The notes: a model not told the origin generated them from the sequence alone. Positions 8,733 to 18,816 are shown, counted from the stretch's first letter. The stretch: 64,000 nucleotides of DNA from Gemmatimonadales bacterium UBA2989 (GCA_002346625.1 DEAF01000034.1:1-64000); one strand, 5' to 3'. Made by a program: numbers and translations.

Positions 8733-10121
8733 ATGGATAGTTTTAATATGAAGGCTCGGATCCACTTGGTGTCCGGGTTTTTTCTTTGTCTAAGTTCTTA
8801 CATGGGGTGTACCACTACGGGTGGAAATGTAGATGCTAAGCTGAATCCAACAGATCCTGCACTTGAAGTGGTGACTGAAGCTGGAGTTGTGGGGTCAGAT
8901 AAGCTTATTCTTGAAGAGGCCGCCTCGGCTAATACGAGTGATCTTGTAAATGTTCCAGTATTAGGTGTCATTCTTCCAAGGGATGGTTCTCCTCGGCTAA
9001 AACAATTTGCAGAACTAATTCAAGAAGGCATACAGGTTGCTCTAGATCAATTTGGAAAAAACAAAGATGATAAAATAATTGCTGAAATCATTGTCCAAGA
9101 TGAAACCAGTATCATTGGGGAAACATCTGAATTATTAACTGTTCTAGATTCTGCAAATGTTCTGGGAGTGATCGGGCCCCTGCAATACCAGACGCTTTTA
9201 GAAATAGCTAACCATCCGGAAAGATCTCTGGTTTTTGTATCTCCTACAGCCTCTATCCTTACGGAAAACAGTTTAGGGATATACTCTCTTACTAGTGATG
9301 ATCCAGGGGGGGCACGATCCCTGGCTCGCTATGCTATCCAGAGTGATCTTGGGACCGCTATTTTGATATATCCAGAAATTCCAACTTCTATATTTGAAGC
9401 TCAGTCTTTTGTGGAAATGTTTGAATCAATGGGTGGTTCGGTGATCAGGGAGTTTATGTATAGCCCAGGAGCCACTTTTTTTGGAGAAGAACTCCAGCAG
9501 GTAGATTCTCTACGCCCAGATGTACTTGTATTACCGCTTCCTGTACGAGATGTAGAGTTGATGGCACCTCAGGTTACATTTTATGGATTAGATTCTCTTG
9601 AAATTAGGGTGCTTGGTACGGCTGGATGGACTGAGGAAGACATGCTGTCCAGAGTTGACGCCAGGCACATGAACGGAGTTGTAGCAGTTTCTCTACAATC
9701 TCCTGATGGAGAGTCTGAGGGTTATCGGAAATTTGTAGAAGCATACGAAGGTTATTATCAACACACCTTACTAAGTGAAGTTCCTGCTCTGGGATATGAT
9801 GCGGCGGCCTTATTGTTACAGGCAACAGGTATGGGGGCTAGTACATCTAAAAAACTTATTGATAATTTAAGTAAAATATCAGCTTTCCAAGGAGCTACAG
9901 GTGTAATATCTATTGAAGAGGGCCGTGTTGTTAGGGAGCATTTTGTTATATGTATCCAAGATGGCTATATAAAAACTATACCTTTAGGGTCGAAGGCAGA
10001 ACCGATCATGATGCCTCCACTTCCAGATCCAGAGACTGATTCTATACCTGAGGGTGCCCCGGATCGGATAGTAGGTTTTCGTTGTCCTAATTATCAAGAT
10101 GCAACTTCGCCTGGATTATAG
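8733..10121 (+). CDS. Periplasmic-binding-protein-like lipoprotein (ABC substrate-binding fold)
   Basis: The 462-residue protein has a hydrophobic N-terminal signal with a Cys at 26 (SSYMGC, an imperfect lipobox). After a linker comes a type 1 periplasmic-binding fold: VPVLGVILPRDG, then GVIGPLQYQ, a VFVSPTAS segment and GYDAAALLLQAT, typical of branched-chain amino acid binding proteins and LpoA-like proteins. No permease or ATPase gene is adjacent, so it may be a sensor or cell-wall-enzyme activator rather than a transporter part. GGTAGGAT lies before the ATG. It follows rpsA by 13 bases. Confidence 0.75.
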   Translation: MDSFNMKARIHLVSGFFLCLSSYMGCTTTGGNVDAKLNPTDPALEVVTEAGVVGSDKLILEEAASANTSDLVNVPVLGVILPRDGSPRLKQFAELIQEGIQVALDQFGKNKDDKIIAEIIVQDETSIIGETSELLTVLDSANVLGVIGPLQYQTLLEIANHPERSLVFVSPTASILTENSLGIYSLTSDDPGGARSLARYAIQSDLGTAILIYPEIPTSIFEAQSFVEMFESMGGSVIREFMYSPGATFFGEELQQVDSLRPDVLVLPLPVRDVELMAPQVTFYGLDSLEIRVLGTAGWTEEDMLSRVDARHMNGVVAVSLQSPDGESEGYRKFVEAYEGYYQHTLLSEVPALGYDAAALLLQATGMGASTSKKLIDNLSKISAFQGATGVISIEEGRVVREHFVICIQDGYIKTIPLGSKAEPIMMPPLPDPETDSIPEGAPDRIVGFRCPNYQDATSPGL

Positions 10122-10174
10122 GTAATACTAATGATTGAAATAGTAGATTCGAACAATGTGGATCTCAATAGGTG

Positions 10175-10180
10175 TATAAT
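10175..10180 (+). promoter_or_regulatory. Possible -10 box for the mutase gene
   Basis: A perfect TATAAT lies in the 117-base gap before the methylmalonyl-CoA mutase gene, about 60 bases upstream of its start. I see no good -35 hexamer at the usual 16-18 base spacing, so this is a weak promoter call. Confidence 0.35.
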
Positions 10181-10238
10181 AGATAAATTATGAAATGGAT
10201 ATGATTCTTGCTGAATTTGGATATAACGAGGAAATTTT

Positions 10239-11819
10239 GTGAGTAATGAGACAAAGAGTGCTGAATTTAGCACTGACAGTGGGATAAAGATCGACCCCCT
10301 CTACGAAGACATGTCACAGGATGAAGTTGGAGAGTCTTTTGTTATAGGGAAGCCTGGAGAGTTTCCTTTTACTAGAGGCGTCTATCAAGATATGTATCGT
10401 GGCCGTCTTTGGACTATGCGTCAGTACGCTGGCTTTGGTACAGCTCGTGAAACCAACTCTCGCTACCATTACTTACTAGAGCAGGGTATCACAGGCCTGT
10501 CAGTTGCATTTGATCTGCCAACTCAAATGGGATATGACTCGGATCATCCCATGGCAACAGGGGAAGTTGGCCGTGTGGGAGTTGCTATAGATTCCATAGA
10601 TGATATGCGTATTCTATTCGACGGGATATCTCTGGATAATGTTTCTACTTCTATGACCATCAACTCTACAGCTGCGATCTTGCTAGCTCTCTACATAGCT
10701 GTTGCAGATGAAGAAGGTGTTGCCCGCGACACTCTATCGGGAACTGTCCAGAACGATGTTCTTAAAGAGTACGTAGCGCGGGGGACTTATATTTATCCAG
10801 TTGATTATAGCCTAAGGTTAATATCAGATGTTATAGCTTTTTGTACCGAAGAAATACCACGTTGGAATTCCATATCTATTTCCGGATATCACATTCGGGA
10901 AGCTGGCTCGACCGCTCCACAGGAAATTGCTTTCACACTTGCCAATGGGCTTGAATATGTTGACAGAGCACTTGAGGCTGGTATTCCCCTGGAGAATTTT
11001 GCTCCACGGCTATCTTTTTTCTTTGCAGCTCACAACGATCTTCTAGAAGAAGTCGCTAAATTTAGGGCGGCTCGACGGCTGTGGGCGTGTCTTATGAAAG
11101 AACGTTATAAGGCTTCTGACCATTCGTGCAGGCTACGTTTTCACACCCAGACCGGTGGATCTACCCTTACAGCACAGCAACCAGTTAACAACGTAGTTCG
11201 GGTTACTATACAAGCCTTGGCCGGTATTTTGGGTGGGACGCAGTCACTTCATACTAATGGTTTTGACGAGGCGCTAGTTCTCCCTACAGAAGAAGCTGCA
11301 AAGATTGCTCTTCGCACCCAACAAATTCTAGCGCACGAGTCTGGGGTAACTGATACGGTAGATCCCCTGGGGGGCAGTTATTATGTGGAAAGCCTTACCG
11401 ATCAAATTGAATCTAAAGCACGGATTTATTTAAATCAGATTGAAGGACTTGGAGGGGCGGCAAAAGCTGTAGAATTTATGCAAGGCGAAATCCATCAGTC
11501 TGCTTATGCTCATCAACTAGCTGTTGAATCCAATGATCGTTTGGTGGTTGGCGTAAACTCTTTCCAGGAAGATGACGAATATCTAGATACTACTGGCACA
11601 GATTTTTCAGCACTCGAAAACGAGCAAAAATCACGGCTAGTTAAAATTAAGGAACAGCGCAATTCCCAGGCCTTGTCACATGCACGAGATGGCATACGGA
11701 GTGCTACCTGTAATAGTGATAACATGATGCCTCCTATAATAGAGGCTGTTAAGGTTGGCATGACCTTGGGAGAGATTAGTGACGTTCTTAGAGAAGAATG
11801 GGGGACTTACGATCCTTAA
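10239..11819 (+). CDS. mutA: Methylmalonyl-CoA mutase large subunit, catalytic domain
   Basis: This is the barrel domain of an adenosylcobalamin-dependent acyl-CoA mutase that interconverts methylmalonyl-CoA and succinyl-CoA. Seen are the FPFTRG and [18 protein letters not shown] stretches, [16 protein letters not shown], and [16 protein letters not shown] followed by TNGFDEAL. At 526 residues it stops before the B12-binding domain, so a separate small subunit must be encoded elsewhere; none is in this window. The start is GTG preceded by GAGGAAA. The family also includes isobutyryl-CoA and related mutases, so substrate specificity is inferred from similarity alone. Confidence 0.92.
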   Translation: MSNETKSAEFSTDSGIKIDPLYEDMSQDEVGESFVIGKPGEFPFTRGVYQDMYRGRLWTMRQYAGFGTARETNSRYHYLLEQGITGLSVAFDLPTQMGYDSDHPMATGEVGRVGVAIDSIDDMRILFDGISLDNVSTSMTINSTAAILLALYIAVADEEGVARDTLSGTVQNDVLKEYVARGTYIYPVDYSLRLISDVIAFCTEEIPRWNSISISGYHIREAGSTAPQEIAFTLANGLEYVDRALEAGIPLENFAPRLSFFFAAHNDLLEEVAKFRAARRLWACLMKERYKASDHSCRLRFHTQTGGSTLTAQQPVNNVVRVTIQALAGILGGTQSLHTNGFDEALVLPTEEAAKIALRTQQILAHESGVTDTVDPLGGSYYVESLTDQIESKARIYLNQIEGLGGAAKAVEFMQGEIHQSAYAHQLAVESNDRLVVGVNSFQEDDEYLDTTGTDFSALENEQKSRLVKIKEQRNSQALSHARDGIRSATCNSDNMMPPIIEAVKVGMTLGEISDVLREEWGTYDP

Positions 11820-11965
11820 TTTTCTACAGGATTAAGCGGGTTAGATTATAAGGTTGTCCAGGCAGCCGGCTGTATTTGATGAAGTTGTAAATATTTCTTT
11901 AGGCGTCTATCCGGGACCTGGTCACACTCTGCTAACTCGTTATTTTTTATTCTTATGATATTACA

Positions 11966-11985
11966 CCACTAATAGTTATTAGTGG
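11966..11985. promoter_or_regulatory. Perfect 20-base palindrome upstream of the zinc ribbon gene
   Basis: CCACTAATA and TATTAGTGG flank a central GT, 22 bases before the start of the FmdB-family gene in a 188-base gap. There is no T run on either side, so it is unlikely to be an intrinsic terminator. It may be an operator for a dimeric regulator. Nothing else stands out in the gap. Confidence 0.4.
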
Positions 11986-12007
11986 ACAAACCATAAAAGA
12001 TTAGCTA

Positions 12008-12343
12008 ATGCCTACATACGAGTACAGATGCCCTAATGGGCACGAATTTGAGCTTTTTCAGAATATGTCAGACGAACCTTATTCTGAATGCTCGGAGTGT
12101 GGCAAAATATCAGAACGTCTTCTCTCTGGTGGAGCAGGCTTGATCTTCAAGGGTGAAGGATTTTACATAACTGATTATCGAAGTGAAGATTATAAAAAGG
12201 CGGCTTCTTCAGATAAGGAGAGTGTCGTTCCTAGTGCTAAGGCACCTGAATCTCCAAAGGGTGATTCGTCATCTTCGTCAGAAGTGTCTACTGCGTCTGA
12301 CAAATCCTCTAGCAAGTCCTCAAAATCATCGTCCTCCGGTTAA
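12008..12343 (+). CDS. FmdB-family putative regulatory zinc-ribbon protein
   Basis: A 111-residue protein opens with MPTYEYRCPNGHEFE and continues to CSECG at 28-32. Probable zinc ligands are C8, H12, C28 and C31; the family's usual second Cys is replaced by GH. A Phe/Tyr-rich segment (FKGEGFYITDY) follows, as in other FmdB-type proteins, then a low-complexity Ser/Lys tail from about residue 70. Members are common small cytoplasmic proteins of uncertain, possibly regulatory, function. argS starts 26 bases downstream. Confidence 0.85.
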   Translation: MPTYEYRCPNGHEFELFQNMSDEPYSECSECGKISERLLSGGAGLIFKGEGFYITDYRSEDYKKAASSDKESVVPSAKAPESPKGDSSSSSEVSTASDKSSSKSSKSSSSG

Positions 12344-12369
12344 TAGGCTTGGGAAACCAGATCAGATAA

Positions 12370-14076
12370 ATGTCTCAGGAAGCAATTCGAAAAGTTATTG
12401 AAGGAATTCTTTCTGAAATGGGGATTAGTGATGTAGCAGTTCATTTAGATCAGCCCAATAATCCAAGCCATGGTGATTTGGCTACGAATGTAGCACTTAC
12501 CCTGGCTTCAGCTGTGGGTAAATCACCTCGTACAATTGCTGAGGAAATTGCATCTCATATAAAGGTTGGAGAATTTGGAATCCAAGCTGTTGAAGTCGCT
12601 GGACCTGGATTTCTAAACTTCAAGTTGAGTACTGACCAGGTAGTGACTGTTTTAATGGATATTATTGTTGAGCAAGATGGATATGGTCGTTCTGATGATG
12701 GAAAGGGCCGTAAATTCATGGTGGAATTTGTCTCAGCTAATCCTACTGGCCCCCTACATTTAGGTCATGGGCGCCAAGGTGCATTAGGGGATGCTATTGC
12801 TGGACTTTTAGAATGGAATGGATGGTCTGTAGGGCGTGAATACTATTATAACGATGCTGGGGCTCAGATAGATCGCCTAGGAGAGAGTGTTTGGGCTCGT
12901 TATCAACAATACCTCGGTGAAGAAATAGATTTACCTGAAGGAGGATATCAAGGAGAGTATGTAATTAAAATTGCTGAGAAATTTGCAGCAGAATATGGCG
13001 ATCGATTTAAGGGAGATAATAGCCAAAAACCCTTAGACTTAATGAAGCGTACAGCCATTCGAATTATACGGGATGAACAGGATAAAGACCTGTCTGATTT
13101 TCGTATAGATTTTGACGTCTATTTCCTGGAATCATCTCTATATGAAAACGGACAAGTGGAGTCTACAGTCGAAGCACTCAAAAAGGCTGGGCATGTCTAT
13201 GACAAAGACGATGCTGTTTGGCTTCGCACTACAGAATTTGGAGACCAAAAAGATAGAGTTATGATAAAGAGAGATGGTTCTCCTACGTATTTTCTTCCTG
13301 ACGTGGCATACCATATAGATAAATGGAATCGTGGATTTTACCAGGTTGTTAATGTCCAAGGAGCGGATCATCACGGAACCATTGCAAGGGTACAGGCAGG
13401 CTTGCAAGCTTTGGGTTTGCCTGAAGGGTATCCAGATTACGTATTACATCAAATGGTTAGAGTAGAACGTGACGGTAAAGACGTTAAGCTGTCGAAGCGC
13501 TCAGGATCCTACATAACTCTTCGGGAGCTTATGACAGAGGTGGGTGTGGATGTAACTCGGTATTTTTTCCAGATGCGAAAACCTGAAGGGCATTTAGTGT
13601 TTGATCTTGATTTAGCTCTAGATCAATCTGATAAGAATCCTGTGTATAAAATACAATATGCTCATGTGCGCATGTGTAGTATTTTTAGAAAAGCTGGAAT
13701 TGAACGTGATAATTTGATAGCAGAAAATGTAGATTTATCAGTTCTTGATACAAAGGCAGAACGAGAACTTATCAAACAACTCAGCCATTTCCCAGAACTG
13801 ATAAGACGTGCTGCACGTCTCAGGGCTCCACATATTATGTGTGATTATTTGGAAGAAACTGCGGGGGCTGTAAATTCTTGGTATCATGCAGGAAATCCTA
13901 ACCGAAACCCAGAACTTGCTGTACTTGTTAGTGATTCAGATTTACGAAATGCCCGACTTGTTTTAGCTCGTGCAATTCAAATAGTTCTCTATAACGGATT
14001 GTCTATCCTTGGTATTGTGGCTCCTGAGCGGATGTTCAGGGATTCGGATACGGCTGTTCATAGCACTAATAGATGA
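12370..14076 (+). CDS. argS: Arginyl-tRNA synthetase
   Basis: ArgS charges tRNA-Arg. The 568-residue class I enzyme has the Arg-tRNA-synthetase N-terminal domain, the HIGH-type motif HLGHGRQ at 130-136 within VSANPTGPLHLGH, a KMSKS-like KLSKRSG at 373-379, and a C-terminal DALR anticodon-binding domain ending in the expected LYNGLSILG stretch. The stop overlaps the next start as ATGA, so translation is coupled to the sugar-kinase gene. Confidence 0.96.
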   Translation: MSQEAIRKVIEGILSEMGISDVAVHLDQPNNPSHGDLATNVALTLASAVGKSPRTIAEEIASHIKVGEFGIQAVEVAGPGFLNFKLSTDQVVTVLMDIIVEQDGYGRSDDGKGRKFMVEFVSANPTGPLHLGHGRQGALGDAIAGLLEWNGWSVGREYYYNDAGAQIDRLGESVWARYQQYLGEEIDLPEGGYQGEYVIKIAEKFAAEYGDRFKGDNSQKPLDLMKRTAIRIIRDEQDKDLSDFRIDFDVYFLESSLYENGQVESTVEALKKAGHVYDKDDAVWLRTTEFGDQKDRVMIKRDGSPTYFLPDVAYHIDKWNRGFYQVVNVQGADHHGTIARVQAGLQALGLPEGYPDYVLHQMVRVERDGKDVKLSKRSGSYITLRELMTEVGVDVTRYFFQMRKPEGHLVFDLDLALDQSDKNPVYKIQYAHVRMCSIFRKAGIERDNLIAENVDLSVLDTKAERELIKQLSHFPELIRRAARLRAPHIMCDYLEETAGAVNSWYHAGNPNRNPELAVLVSDSDLRNARLVLARAIQIVLYNGLSILGIVAPERMFRDSDTAVHSTNR

Positions 14077-15002
14077 TGTCTATTCTTGTAGTAGGAAGTA
14101 TAGCTCTTGATTCTATAGAGACTCCTTTCGGTAAGGCTGATGGTGTGGTAGGCGGATCTGCTGTCTTTTTTAGTGCTGCGGCCAGCATGCTTTGTCCTGT
14201 AAAAGTAGTGAGTGTTGTGGGTGACGATTACCCTATGGAAGAATTGAATTTTCTTGTGGATCGCAAAGTAGACCTTTCAGGTGTCATATGTGCTCCAGGG
14301 GAAAGTTTTTTTTGGTCTGGAAGATATTCTTATGATCTCAGTTCCAGGGAAACCCTAGAAACACGGTTAGGCGTATTATCAAATTTTAAACCTATTATAT
14401 CCGATGAATTTAAAAACTCTCGTATTGTTTTTTTAGGAAATATAGATCCGGTTCTACAACTTGATGTTATCGATCAGGTTGGTTCGCCTGAAATAGTAGC
14501 TTGTGACACTATGGATCATTGGATTAAAGGTAAACGCAAGACGTTAATTAAACTATTGGAGCGTGTGGACATACTTATAGTTAACGATTCTGAAGTTAGA
14601 GAGTTTTCTGGCGAGTATAATCTCATAAGAGCTGCCCATTGGATACAGGAAAGAGGCCCTAAGATTGTAGTGGTGAAGAAAGGCGAACATGGTGCTATGT
14701 TTTTTGGCCCTAAATCTATGTTCTTAGTGCCTGGATTTCCTCTAGATGCCGTTTCTGATCCTACAGGAGCTGGGGATTCTTTCGCTGGAGGCTTTCTCGG
14801 ACACCTGGCATCTGTAAGGTCTCCTGATATCAATGATTATAAGATGGCAATGGTGTATGGATCTATTATGGGTTCTTTTGCTGTCGAGAGTTTTAGCGTA
14901 AAGCGTTTTAGGGAACTTCAACATATCGAAGTCACAAAGAGAATAATGGCATTAAGAGAAATGGCTGAATTTGGTCATCAGACACGGGAGTCACATGCCT
15001 GA
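14073..15002 (+). CDS. PfkB/ribokinase-family sugar or nucleoside kinase
   Basis: The 309-residue protein has the PfkB signature DPTGAGDSFAGG at 229-240, with D235 as catalytic base, and an early VGGSAVFFSAAAS substrate-side glycine motif. It overlaps argS by four bases (ATGA) and purM by eight. Sitting next to purM, it could act on a nucleoside or ribose derivative, but specificity cannot be read from the sequence. A second ATG three bases downstream is an equally good start. Confidence 0.85.
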   Translation: MMSILVVGSIALDSIETPFGKADGVVGGSAVFFSAAASMLCPVKVVSVVGDDYPMEELNFLVDRKVDLSGVICAPGESFFWSGRYSYDLSSRETLETRLGVLSNFKPIISDEFKNSRIVFLGNIDPVLQLDVIDQVGSPEIVACDTMDHWIKGKRKTLIKLLERVDILIVNDSEVREFSGEYNLIRAAHWIQERGPKIVVVKKGEHGAMFFGPKSMFLVPGFPLDAVSDPTGAGDSFAGGFLGHLASVRSPDINDYKMAMVYGSIMGSFAVESFSVKRFRELQHIEVTKRIMALREMAEFGHQTRESHA

Positions 15003-16029
15003 TAATGTCGAGTTGAATTACAGCACAGTGGGGGTTGATCTAGATGCTGCAGATAAAGCCAAAAAACTACTAAAGTCTCTTTTGGATTCTAATCGTGACG
15101 AGAATACTATCTCTAATCTTGGATTGTTTGGTGGGCTTTATTCGATACCTGAAGGAATTAAGAATCCAGTTCTAGTTTCCAGCGCTGACGGAGTAGGCAC
15201 TAAGCTCAAGGTAGCTTTCCTTACTGGCCGTCATGACACCGTGGGGCAAGACCTGGTTAATCACTGTGTGAATGACATTTTGAGCCAAGGGGCTCGACCT
15301 CTTTTCTTTTTGGACTATATAGCTTCTGGGGCCATGGACGAGATAGTGGTTACTGAAATTGTTACAGGATTAGTTCAGGCTTGCAAAGAAAACAAATGTG
15401 TACTTTTAGGTGGTGAAACTGCTCAGATGCCAGGCTTTTATTCTCCCACAGAGTACGATCTAGCAGGTTTTATAGTTGGTATTGTAGAAAGAGAAAAAAT
15501 TATTGACGGATCTCGAGTTGGGGCAGGGAATGTCTTGATTGGAATCGAATCTTCGGGTCTCCATACCAATGGTTACACTCTGGCTCGAAATATTGTTTTT
15601 GATGTCATGAATCTTACAATTGATGATTTGTTTCCCGATTCAAAGCGTAGCGTCAGTGAAGTATTATTGGATGTTCATCTGAGCTATTTGAATTCTGTAT
15701 CACCAATTCTGGAAACTGGGATGATAAATGCTCTTGCTCATATCACAGGTGGAGGTATTCCTGGCAATCTTCCTCGTGTTCTTGGTCCCAATCTCTGTGC
15801 TAAAATAGATCCTATTTCTTGGGATATACCTAATGTTTTCCGTGTAATTCAAGATGCTGGAAAAATTGAATTTGATGAAATGGTTAGAGTGTTTAACATG
15901 GGAGTAGGCATGGTTGCGGTGGTGTCTCCGGAAGACGTTGAAGGTGTAATGTCGATGTTACGGTCTGGGGGATTGTCATCGTGGGTTATGGGTGAGGTTG
16001 AGATTGGGGAAGGCTTAATTTGGGCGTGA
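14995..16029 (+). CDS. purM: Phosphoribosylformylglycinamidine cyclo-ligase (AIR synthetase)
   Basis: PurM closes the imidazole ring in purine synthesis, using ATP. Motifs seen are SADGVGTKLK at 63-72, VNHCVNDILSQGARPLFFLDYIA at about 88-110 and HITGGGIPGNLPRVL near 255, all characteristic. At 344 residues the length is typical. The ATG at 14995 follows GGGAG and overlaps the kinase gene by eight bases; a TTG at 14971 is also in frame but gives a non-conserved extension. Confidence 0.95.
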   Translation: MPDNVELNYSTVGVDLDAADKAKKLLKSLLDSNRDENTISNLGLFGGLYSIPEGIKNPVLVSSADGVGTKLKVAFLTGRHDTVGQDLVNHCVNDILSQGARPLFFLDYIASGAMDEIVVTEIVTGLVQACKENKCVLLGGETAQMPGFYSPTEYDLAGFIVGIVEREKIIDGSRVGAGNVLIGIESSGLHTNGYTLARNIVFDVMNLTIDDLFPDSKRSVSEVLLDVHLSYLNSVSPILETGMINALAHITGGGIPGNLPRVLGPNLCAKIDPISWDIPNVFRVIQDAGKIEFDEMVRVFNMGVGMVAVVSPEDVEGVMSMLRSGGLSSWVMGEVEIGEGLIWA

Positions 16030-17003
16030 AGTTAACTGCAGTATTGTACATTGTTGGTTTGGTTGTGGGAAGTGTGATTCTAACCATATCGGTCTCCGCT
16101 CAAGATCTAAATAAGATTATTGATTCTTGTGTATCTACTGGCTCTACATCTTTGGTTGCACCTTGTCAGGGAGCTATTTTAGCCACCCAGGCGATCCGAG
16201 GAGGAATATCTGCAACTGATGCTATGGGAGGTGAAATCACGGGATCATTCAGTACTATGGGCCGTAGGTTTGGAAAAATACCTCGATTGAGCTTGGGTGC
16301 AGATTTAAAGATTTCCGAGTTCGACATACCTAATGTATTGGAAAGTACAGCTGTTATTCCTGGTAAGACGAATGTTTGGGTCTATGGTATAAAAACTACT
16401 GTGGCAGCTGGTGTACTAGACGGGTTTTCATTTTCGCCGACCATAGGAGGAATACTTTCATTAGATCTATTGGGATCTTTTGATCTATTACTACTTCAGG
16501 AAAAATATGGATTCACAAATAACGAAAAATTGTTATCACTAGGTGGTCGACTAGGATTGCTTGGTGAGTCTTTTACTATGCCTGGAATTACTGTATCGCT
16601 GGTTCAGCATTTCGGTGAAGAATTAAATTGGAGCTCTATAGGAGGTGATGACATTCAGCTAGATACTGAAATATCTACTACTTCACTACGAGCTTCTATT
16701 GGTAAAGATCTGTTTGTATTTGCTTTTTTGTTGGGGACTGGTCTTGATTGGCAAAGAGGTGATCTCAGTATTTTGGTCTCAGATCCTGGTGTTCCTGGAG
16801 AGCCAGGGATAGTTGCTGGCCAAAATCTTACTACACGACGTCCAGTTTACTACATGGGTCTTTCTTTGACACGCCTCTTTTTTCAATTTTCTCTGGAGGC
16901 TGGGTGGATCGGTGGTTTTAATGATTTAGTTGATTATAAGGGAGAATATAGTCCAGATAGTACCACTAAATTTTTAGATTTATCGTTAAGGGTGACTATC
17001 TGA
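16026..17003 (+). CDS. Predicted outer-membrane beta-barrel protein of unknown function
   Basis: I do not recognise this 325-residue protein. It starts with a signal peptide (KLTAVLYIVGLVVGSVILTISVSAQ, read across the cleavage region). The rest is rich in alternating polar and hydrophobic segments with Gly and aromatic residues (LSLGADLK, ISLRASIGKDLF-like, YYMGLSLTRLFFQFSLEAGW) and ends in LDLSLRVTI, all typical of outer-membrane strands. Two Cys near residues 37 and 48 may form a disulfide. The GTG at 16026 overlaps the purM stop as GTGA; a TTG at 16020 with better SD spacing is the alternative. It touches ribD by one base and so sits inside a purine/riboflavin run. Confidence 0.7.
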   Translation: MKLTAVLYIVGLVVGSVILTISVSAQDLNKIIDSCVSTGSTSLVAPCQGAILATQAIRGGISATDAMGGEITGSFSTMGRRFGKIPRLSLGADLKISEFDIPNVLESTAVIPGKTNVWVYGIKTTVAAGVLDGFSFSPTIGGILSLDLLGSFDLLLLQEKYGFTNNEKLLSLGGRLGLLGESFTMPGITVSLVQHFGEELNWSSIGGDDIQLDTEISTTSLRASIGKDLFVFAFLLGTGLDWQRGDLSILVSDPGVPGEPGIVAGQNLTTRRPVYYMGLSLTRLFFQFSLEAGWIGGFNDLVDYKGEYSPDSTTKFLDLSLRVTI

Positions 17004-18130
17004 TGATAGTGGATAAAAAAAACAGTAAATCTCTTATTGATTCTGACATAAAATGGCTTACTCGAGCTGTTTCTTTAGCAAGAAAAGGATGGGGCCATGT
17101 TCGACCTAATCCCATGGTTGGATGTGTCTTGGTGAAAAATGGAAAGGTTGTCGGTGAAGGCTGGCATGAAGAATTTGGAGGTCCTCATGCCGAAGTGAAT
17201 GCGTTAAAGATGGCTGGTAGTAACACACAAGGATCCACAGCTTACGTTACTCTGGAACCCTGTAATCATTATGGAAAAACTCCCCCCTGCACGAATGCTC
17301 TAATTAAAGCTGGAGTTAGTCGTGTAATTTTTGGAGCACGTGATTCAAGTGTGGGGGTGGTGGATGGTGGTCAATTGTTATCTGAATCAGGCATAGAGGT
17401 TTCAGGACCTTTATCTGACAATGCCTTGGGTTACGAAGTTGATCCTGCGTTCTTTCACATCAAAAATCAGGGATGTACATATTTAGCAGTTAAGCTTGCC
17501 ATTAGTAGTGATGAACGTATTGCTATCAAAATTGGTGAAAAGACTTCGTTGACTGGATTGGACGCCAATAGGAAATCACATTACCTAAGGGGTGGTTTTG
17601 ATGCTATTCTAGTTGGCTCAGAAACTGCCTATGTGGATGACCCCCTTCTCACTGTCCGTTATGGTTTTAAGCCACGAATATTACCTACCCGTATTGTTGT
17701 AGATTCTAGATGTCGTATTTCGTCAGAAGCAAGACTTTTACGGACTATTGATGAGGCTCCTGTCCTTGTCCTTACTACACAAACTGCTCCTCTAAATCGT
17801 ATTAGAGATCTGGAAAAGGCAGGTGCACAGGTAGAAGTCGTCCCAGAAGATAATGGCCGTGTCAATTTGGAGTACGCTTTGGAATTATGCTGGAAATTAG
17901 GTTTAACCTCTATCCTCTGTGAGGGGGGGGGCAAGATTGCCAGCACCTTTTTAAATAAAGGATTAGTGCAAAGATTCTATCTTTTCTCAGCGCCTATTTC
18001 ACTCGGGGGTCAAGGTGTCCCGGCATTTCCTGATACACTTTGCAAACCTTATGGTCCTGGTTGGAGAGCTGTAGGCGATCCTCTTCATCTAGGATCAGAT
18101 GTCCTTATTACTTACGATCGGAAAATTTAA
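17003..18130 (+). CDS. ribD: Bifunctional riboflavin deaminase/reductase RibD
   Basis: RibD deaminates and then reduces the pyrimidine intermediate of riboflavin synthesis. The N-terminal deaminase domain has the zinc site H62-A-E64 and C87/C96 (LEPCNH, TPPC), after RPNPMVGCVLV. The C-terminal reductase domain (from about 155) has LAVKLAISSDE and a glycine-rich CEGGGKIASTFL. At 375 residues it is normal length. Its ATG overlaps the previous stop (TGATG) and its stop overlaps ribE (TAATG). Confidence 0.95.
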   Translation: MIVDKKNSKSLIDSDIKWLTRAVSLARKGWGHVRPNPMVGCVLVKNGKVVGEGWHEEFGGPHAEVNALKMAGSNTQGSTAYVTLEPCNHYGKTPPCTNALIKAGVSRVIFGARDSSVGVVDGGQLLSESGIEVSGPLSDNALGYEVDPAFFHIKNQGCTYLAVKLAISSDERIAIKIGEKTSLTGLDANRKSHYLRGGFDAILVGSETAYVDDPLLTVRYGFKPRILPTRIVVDSRCRISSEARLLRTIDEAPVLVLTTQTAPLNRIRDLEKAGAQVEVVPEDNGRVNLEYALELCWKLGLTSILCEGGGKIASTFLNKGLVQRFYLFSAPISLGGQGVPAFPDTLCKPYGPGWRAVGDPLHLGSDVLITYDRKI

Positions 18131-18726
18131 TGTTCAGTGGAATCATTGAAGAGGTTGGTATGGTTCGATATGTCCGTGAACTAGACGGTGCACGTGAAAT
18201 TTGTATCGAGGCTAATGCTATACTAGAAGGACTTAATCCTGGAAGTTCGATCTCATTGGATGGGGCTTGTCACACTGTAGTTTCTATCTTAGATGGTGGG
18301 TTTATAGTACATAGTATAGCCACAACTCTTTCTCGCACCTTATCAGGCTTATACATCGAGGGCAGTAAGGTTAATCTTGAGCGGTCCTTGGTGATTGAAA
18401 GTCTCTTAGATGGACATCTAGTACAGGGACATGTGGATGGTATGGGAGAACTGGTTACGGTTTCTGAAAAAGGTGATCATCGTCTGCTTACTTTCCGAGT
18501 TCCAGCTGAGATATCAGGACAAACAGTCATTCATGGGTCGATTGCTATCAACGGTGTTAGTCTTACGGTAAATGACCTTACTGATGACGATATGTGTGAG
18601 ATCGGTATCATTCCATTCACTTGGGAGAACACTAACATAAACAATCTAAATCTTGGAGATTTAGTTAATATAGAGAGCGATATGATTGGGAAATATATAC
18701 AGAAGATGCTCTCTGGCTCAGAGTAG
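18130..18726 (+). CDS. ribE: Riboflavin synthase alpha chain
   Basis: This enzyme dismutates two 6,7-dimethyl-8-ribityllumazine molecules to riboflavin. The 198-residue protein begins MFSGIIEEVG (usual MFTGIIE) and consists of two lumazine-binding barrel repeats at about 1-90 and 98-190; GSSISLDGACHTV and GSIAINGVSLTVN are the paired core motifs. The ATG at 18130 overlaps the ribD stop. It is the third riboflavin gene of the cluster. Confidence 0.95.
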   Translation: MFSGIIEEVGMVRYVRELDGAREICIEANAILEGLNPGSSISLDGACHTVVSILDGGFIVHSIATTLSRTLSGLYIEGSKVNLERSLVIESLLDGHLVQGHVDGMGELVTVSEKGDHRLLTFRVPAEISGQTVIHGSIAINGVSLTVNDLTDDDMCEIGIIPFTWENTNINNLNLGDLVNIESDMIGKYIQKMLSGSE

Positions 18727-18816
18727 CGTTATACTTTTTGATTGTTAGAGATATTCATAATTTTGTGAAAATAGTATTAGTGAACATGGGTTCAATCTGA
18801 ATAAGGAGTAATTTGG

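Noticed and set aside
18727..18816. Possible FMN riboswitch before ribBA
   Set aside because: The gap is only 90 bases and shows none of the conserved FMN-element segments.
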